Shown: piece after piece, positions 4,248-6,960 of the stretch
Numbering within the stretch: position 1 is the stretch's first letter
Layout of the letters: the number at the start of each line of letters is the position of its first letter
NCBI GenBank assembly: GCA_014796735.1
Contig: JAAVIG010000027.1
Span: 817 to 7,776 of the forward strand
Direction of reading: 5' to 3'
DNA length: 6,960 bases
Origin: Oscillospiraceae bacterium
GTDB taxonomy: Bacteria > Bacillota > Clostridia > Oscillospirales > Ruminococcaceae
Program-made: the position numbers and the translations under genes
The notes under the pieces: model-generated
Seen by the model: only the letters and a program-made list of their open reading frames with translations
The model's database searches: none
Told to the model about the DNA's origin: nothing

Positions 4248-6233
4248 ATGAACGAAGAAACCAAAGTTGAACACGGCTACGGTGCGGAGGATATACAGAT
4301 ATTAGAGGGACTTGAAGCGGTAAGAAAGCGTCCCGGCATGTATATAGGCTCTACAGGTCTGAGCGGACTTCATCACCTTGTTTATGAGATCGTGGATAAC
4401 GCCATAGATGAAGCCTTGGCGGGGTACTGTACCGAGATCAATGTAAATATTCTTCCCGATAACATTATAGAAGTTACCGACAACGGACGCGGTATTCCCA
4501 CGGGTATTCACCCGAAAGAGGGAATAAGCGCGGCTACCGTTGTCTATACTATACTTCATGCGGGCGGTAAATTCGGCGGCGGCGGATATAAGGTTTCGGG
4601 CGGTCTTCACGGCGTAGGCGCAAGCGTTGTCAACGCTTTGTCAGAGTGGCTGGAGATCACGGTTTATGACGGAAAAAACGTTCATTTTCAGCATTTTGAC
4701 CGCGGCAGCTATACGGAGCAGCTTAAGATCATCGGAGAGACCGAAAAAACGGGTACTCACGTTAAGTTTAAAGCTGACAGTGAAATTTTTCACGATGTAA
4801 ATTACGATTACAATACCTTGCTTGACCGTATGAGAGAACAGGCGTTCTTAAACGGCGGCATTAAAATTACTATTACCGATTCAAGAGATCCGGAAAATGT
4901 AAGAGGGGAATCCTTAAAGTACGACGGCGGTATTGTTGAGTATGTGGACTGGCTTCAGGAAAAGAGAGGCGCGGAGAGACTTCACCCCGATATTATCTAT
5001 ATCAAAGACGTAATGGACGATATTATGGTGGAGGTGGCTTTTCAGTACAACACCGATTTCAACAGCGAGGCTTTCCGCTCCTTTGCCAACAATATACACA
5101 CCGTTGACGGCGGTACTCACGAGCTTGCTTTTAAGAGGGCTTTGAACAAAGTCGTTAACGATTTTGTGAAGAGCTTCAAGGAAAAGGAAAACGAGAAGAA
5201 AAAGAAGTCAAGAAGCAAGAAGGACGATGATAAAAAGGACGAGTTTGTGGCTATCAGCGGCGAGGCTATCAGAGAAGCCATAAACGCGGTTATTTCCGTT
5301 AAGCTTCCCGAATGTGAATTTGAGGGACAGACTAAGGGTAAATTGGGAAATCCCGAGGTCGGACCCGTGGTTTATAAGATAGTAAGCGAAAAGCTGACCT
5401 ATTATTTTGAGGAGCACCCCGACACGGCGCAGGCGATAGTTATTAAGGCTATTAACGGTCAGGCTGCCCGCGACGCCGCCAAAAAGGCAATGGAGGCTAA
5501 GAGAAAATCCGCTTCGGACGGCGCGGGACTTCCCGGAAAGTTAGCGGACTGCTATGACAAGGATATAGAAAAGACCGAGATATATATCGTCGAGGGAGAC
5601 TCGGCGGGCGGTTCGGCAAAGCAGGGAAGAAACAGCCGTTATCAGGCTATCCTGCCCTTGTGGGGAAAAATGCTGAATGTTGAAAAGGCGAGAGTTGACA
5701 AGGTTTACAATAACGAAAAGCTTATCCCTGTAGTAAAGGCTTTGGGTACCGGTATCGGAGACGATTTCGATATTTCAAAGCTGAGATACGGAAGAGTTGT
5801 TATAATGGCGGATGCCGACGTTGACGGCGCGCATATCAGAACCTTGCTTCTGACCTTCTTTTTCAGATTTATGCGCCCTCTTGTTGAGGAGGGGCATGTT
5901 TACCTTGCACAGCCGCCTTTGTTTAAGGTCAGCAGGGGCAAGCAGGTAAGATACGCTTATTCCGACGGGGAAAGAGACGATTTTATAAAGGAACTGCAAG
6001 GCGAAACTGCCGCCAAGGTAGATGTGCAGAGATACAAAGGTCTCGGTGAGATGGACCCCTCGCAGCTTTGGGAAACTACCATGAACCCCGATACAAGGAC
6101 TATGCTTCAGGTGACCTTGGACGACGCGGCTAAGGCTGATCTGACCTTCTCGATTCTTATGGGGGATAAGGTCGAGCCGAGAAGAGAGTTTATTGAGACT
6201 AATGCGCAGTATGTGCAGAATTTGGATATTTAA
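4248..6233 (+). CDS. gyrB: DNA gyrase subunit B
   Basis: This 661-residue ATPase subunit of DNA gyrase works with GyrA (A2B2) to introduce negative supercoils. The GHKL ATPase domain shows catalytic Glu47 and Mg-binding Asn51 in EIVDNAIDEA (47-56), DNGRGIP (78-84) and GGKFGGGGYKVSGGLHGVG (106-124). The TOPRIM domain has EGDSAGG (449-455) and the metal-binding DADVDG (522-527). The C terminus 'YVQNLDI' is the gyrase-type end, and the short single-TOPRIM-insert architecture is that of Gram-positive GyrB. A very lysine-rich stretch (about 311-332, including KEKENEKKKK and KKDDDKK) enlarges the transducer domain loop beyond the usual length. PLWGK (470-474) has Trp where most family members have Arg or Lys. 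ParE of topoisomerase IV is the alternative, but origin-region context and the N-terminal sequence favour GyrB. The start at 4248 has AAAGG 9-10 bases ahead. Confidence 0.96.
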   Translation: MNEETKVEHGYGAEDIQILEGLEAVRKRPGMYIGSTGLSGLHHLVYEIVDNAIDEALAGYCTEINVNILPDNIIEVTDNGRGIPTGIHPKEGISAATVVYTILHAGGKFGGGGYKVSGGLHGVGASVVNALSEWLEITVYDGKNVHFQHFDRGSYTEQLKIIGETEKTGTHVKFKADSEIFHDVNYDYNTLLDRMREQAFLNGGIKITITDSRDPENVRGESLKYDGGIVEYVDWLQEKRGAERLHPDIIYIKDVMDDIMVEVAFQYNTDFNSEAFRSFANNIHTVDGGTHELAFKRALNKVVNDFVKSFKEKENEKKKKSRSKKDDDKKDEFVAISGEAIREAINAVISVKLPECEFEGQTKGKLGNPEVGPVVYKIVSEKLTYYFEEHPDTAQAIVIKAINGQAARDAAKKAMEAKRKSASDGAGLPGKLADCYDKDIEKTEIYIVEGDSAGGSAKQGRNSRYQAILPLWGKMLNVEKARVDKVYNNEKLIPVVKALGTGIGDDFDISKLRYGRVVIMADADVDGAHIRTLLLTFFFRFMRPLVEEGHVYLAQPPLFKVSRGKQVRYAYSDGERDDFIKELQGETAAKVDVQRYKGLGEMDPSQLWETTMNPDTRTMLQVTLDDAAKADLTFSILMGDKVEPRREFIETNAQYVQNLDI

Positions 6234-6286
6234 TGTTAGCTTCAAATTGACATTAGTATAATAACCTCTATCCGAAAGGAGCAATA

Positions 6287-6685
6287 ATGAACAGCAGACA
6301 AAGCAATGAAAAAATTATAAGGATACTTTCCGAAATGGAGCCTATTCGTGAGGAGACTGATGAGGAGAGGGTGCGCAGGGAAAAAATGACCGAGGAAGCG
6401 AAAAAAAATGCGGTCGATGAAGCTCCGCTGGCTTTTCCCCGAAAGGTTGCGGGGGTAGTTTGCGTCGCATTGTGGGGTTTTTCTCTTGTAGCGCTGTTGT
6501 TCGGATTCGGAGATCTGGGGGTTCTGCTGCCGTTTATGCTTTTGTCGCTTGGGGCGGTGTGCGGGCTTAATATACCTGTATTTATCAAAAAAGGTAAGTT
6601 TTTTGATGTTATCGTTGCCGTTGTCGCTTGTGCTATTTGTGCGCTTATTGCGTTCGGTGTGCTTTTTGTGGGGGGAAACAGGTAA
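6287..6685 (+). CDS. Small predicted membrane protein, three transmembrane helices
   Basis: This is a 132-residue protein of no recognised family. The first 50 residues are hydrophilic and strongly charged (for example 'EETDEERVRREKMTEEAKK', 22-40), likely an alpha-helical cytoplasmic stretch. Three hydrophobic segments follow at about 54-74, 76-99 and 106-128, separated by very short loops, the last loop being the basic KKGK (101-104). The positive charges place the N-terminal region and the second loop inside. The ATG at 6287 has AAAGGAG (6275-6281) only 5 bases ahead, which is short but acceptable. It begins 53 bases after gyrB with no terminator between, so it may be read from the gyrB transcript. 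In many Firmicutes gyrA occupies this place. The gene's coding character is supported by its strong ribosome site and coherent membrane topology; its role is unknown. Confidence 0.75.
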   Translation: MNSRQSNEKIIRILSEMEPIREETDEERVRREKMTEEAKKNAVDEAPLAFPRKVAGVVCVALWGFSLVALLFGFGDLGVLLPFMLLSLGAVCGLNIPVFIKKGKFFDVIVAVVACAICALIAFGVLFVGGNR

Positions 6686-6821
6686 TTTTTATAATGAAAA
6701 TAATGGTTAATTTGAGGTGAGGATTTTAATTGTGTCTAAGGGGTTGGAGATTTTAATAACAGATATTTCGTGAAATAAGGAATTAAATAATAGAAAGTGT
6801 AGAGCGGTGAGCGACGTTGGC
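6686..6821. other. Non-coding gap before the structured repeat
   Basis: No plausible gene, RNA gene or convincing promoter is seen in this stretch. It holds a small palindrome, TATTTCGTGAAATA (6764-6777), and just before the structured element a GC-richer stretch with the short tandem GAGCGGT / GAGCGAC (6803-6816). The switch from AT-rich to GC-rich sequence near 6801 may mark the left edge of the repeat element that follows. Confidence 0.5.
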
Positions 6822-6897
6822 GGCGGAGCCGCTTGCGAAGCAAGCTGAAATGCGTTAGCATTTCAAAATTTTCGCGAAGCGAAAATTTGGCTCCGCC
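6822..6897. repeat. 76-base cloverleaf palindromic element (closing stem plus three hairpins)
   Basis: Every base belongs to a stem or a terminal loop. The closing stem is GGCGGAGCC (6822-6830) with GGCTCCGCC (6889-6897), 9 pairs. Hairpin 1 is 6831-6845, a 6-bp stem GCTTGC/GCAAGC with loop GAA. Hairpin 2 is 6846-6865, an 8-bp stem TGAAATGC/GCATTTCA with loop GTTA. Hairpin 3 is 6866-6888, a 10-bp stem AAATTTTCGC/GCGAAAATTT with loop GAA. The arms abut with no spacer, making an ideal four-way junction in RNA, single-stranded DNA or an extruded cruciform. It has no ORF, no U-tract and no tRNA consensus (no TTC loop, no CCA acceptor pattern). Compact multi-hairpin units of this kind are typical of dispersed palindromic repeats or miniature mobile elements; which one cannot be told from one copy. 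Confidence 0.85.
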
Positions 6898-6910
6898 CCT
6901 GCGGTAGGGG
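6896..6910. repeat. Flanking hairpin overlapping the cloverleaf closing stem
   Basis: CCCCT (6896-6900) pairs with AGGGG (6906-6910) around the loop GCGGT. Its first two bases are also the last two of the cloverleaf closing stem, so the full forms of both stems exclude each other by two pairs. It probably belongs to the same element, setting its right edge at or beyond 6910. Confidence 0.55.
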
Positions 6911-6960
6911 AGTTATTGTAAAAGGAACGTTTTTAACGGATAGGGCAGCACAACCCAATT

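Noticed and set aside
6231..6255. Hairpin TAATGT...ACATTA after gyrB as a terminator
   Set aside because: The stem is AT-only apart from one GC pair, depends on wobble pairs and has no U-tract.
6247..6262. TTGACA followed by TATAAT between gyrB and the membrane protein gene
   Set aside because: The two boxes are only 4 bases apart and so cannot act as one promoter, and neither has a good partner at 16-18 bases.
6822..6897. tRNA gene or integron attC site at the 76-base cloverleaf
   Set aside because: There is no tRNA consensus in the arms, no T-loop TTC and no anticodon-type seven-base loop; the attC core sites (RYYYAAC and GTTRRRY) are not present at the ends.

Overview
This window looks like part of the replication-origin region of a low-GC Firmicute, most likely a gut Clostridium-type organism (class Clostridia, possibly Ruminococcaceae/Oscillospiraceae). 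The evidence is the dnaN-yaaA-recF-remB(yaaB)-gyrB order, AGGAG-type ribosome binding sites, sigma-A promoters and AT-rich gaps. The family-level placement is inference. dnaA and oriC would be expected to the left, outside the window.

Layout. Bases 1-1946 hold the plus-strand core: the 3' end of dnaN (sliding clamp), yaaA (small S4 RNA-binding protein), recF (gap repair ATPase) and remB (small DNA-binding-type regulator), closely spaced and probably co-transcribed. Bases 1947-4247 hold accessory genes that separate remB from gyrB, which are adjacent in many Firmicutes. They are a plus-strand lipoprotein with its own near-consensus promoter and, on the minus strand, a cassette read right to left: a Phd/YefM-type antitoxin, a RelE/ParE-type toxin, and an iron-sulfur flavoprotein-like NAD(P)H-FMN reductase. 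The lipoprotein and flavoprotein converge on a nested two-way terminator. The antitoxin and gyrB diverge from a 249-base gap that holds a promoter for each and a perfect palindrome over the antitoxin -10 box.

Bases 4248-6233 hold a complete gyrB with a lysine-rich insertion in the transducer domain. A small three-helix membrane protein of unknown function follows, where gyrA would often be found. The last 275 bases carry no gene. They contain the most striking structure in the window: a 76-base element (6822-6897) that folds completely into a closing stem plus three hairpins with no unpaired junction base. Two of the hairpins are capped by the GCGAAGC sequence, known to form unusually stable DNA mini-hairpins. 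It is best read as a palindromic repeat or miniature mobile element, possibly acting as single-stranded DNA; this window shows only one copy, so that remains inference.

No tRNA, rRNA, CRISPR array or intact transposase gene was seen.
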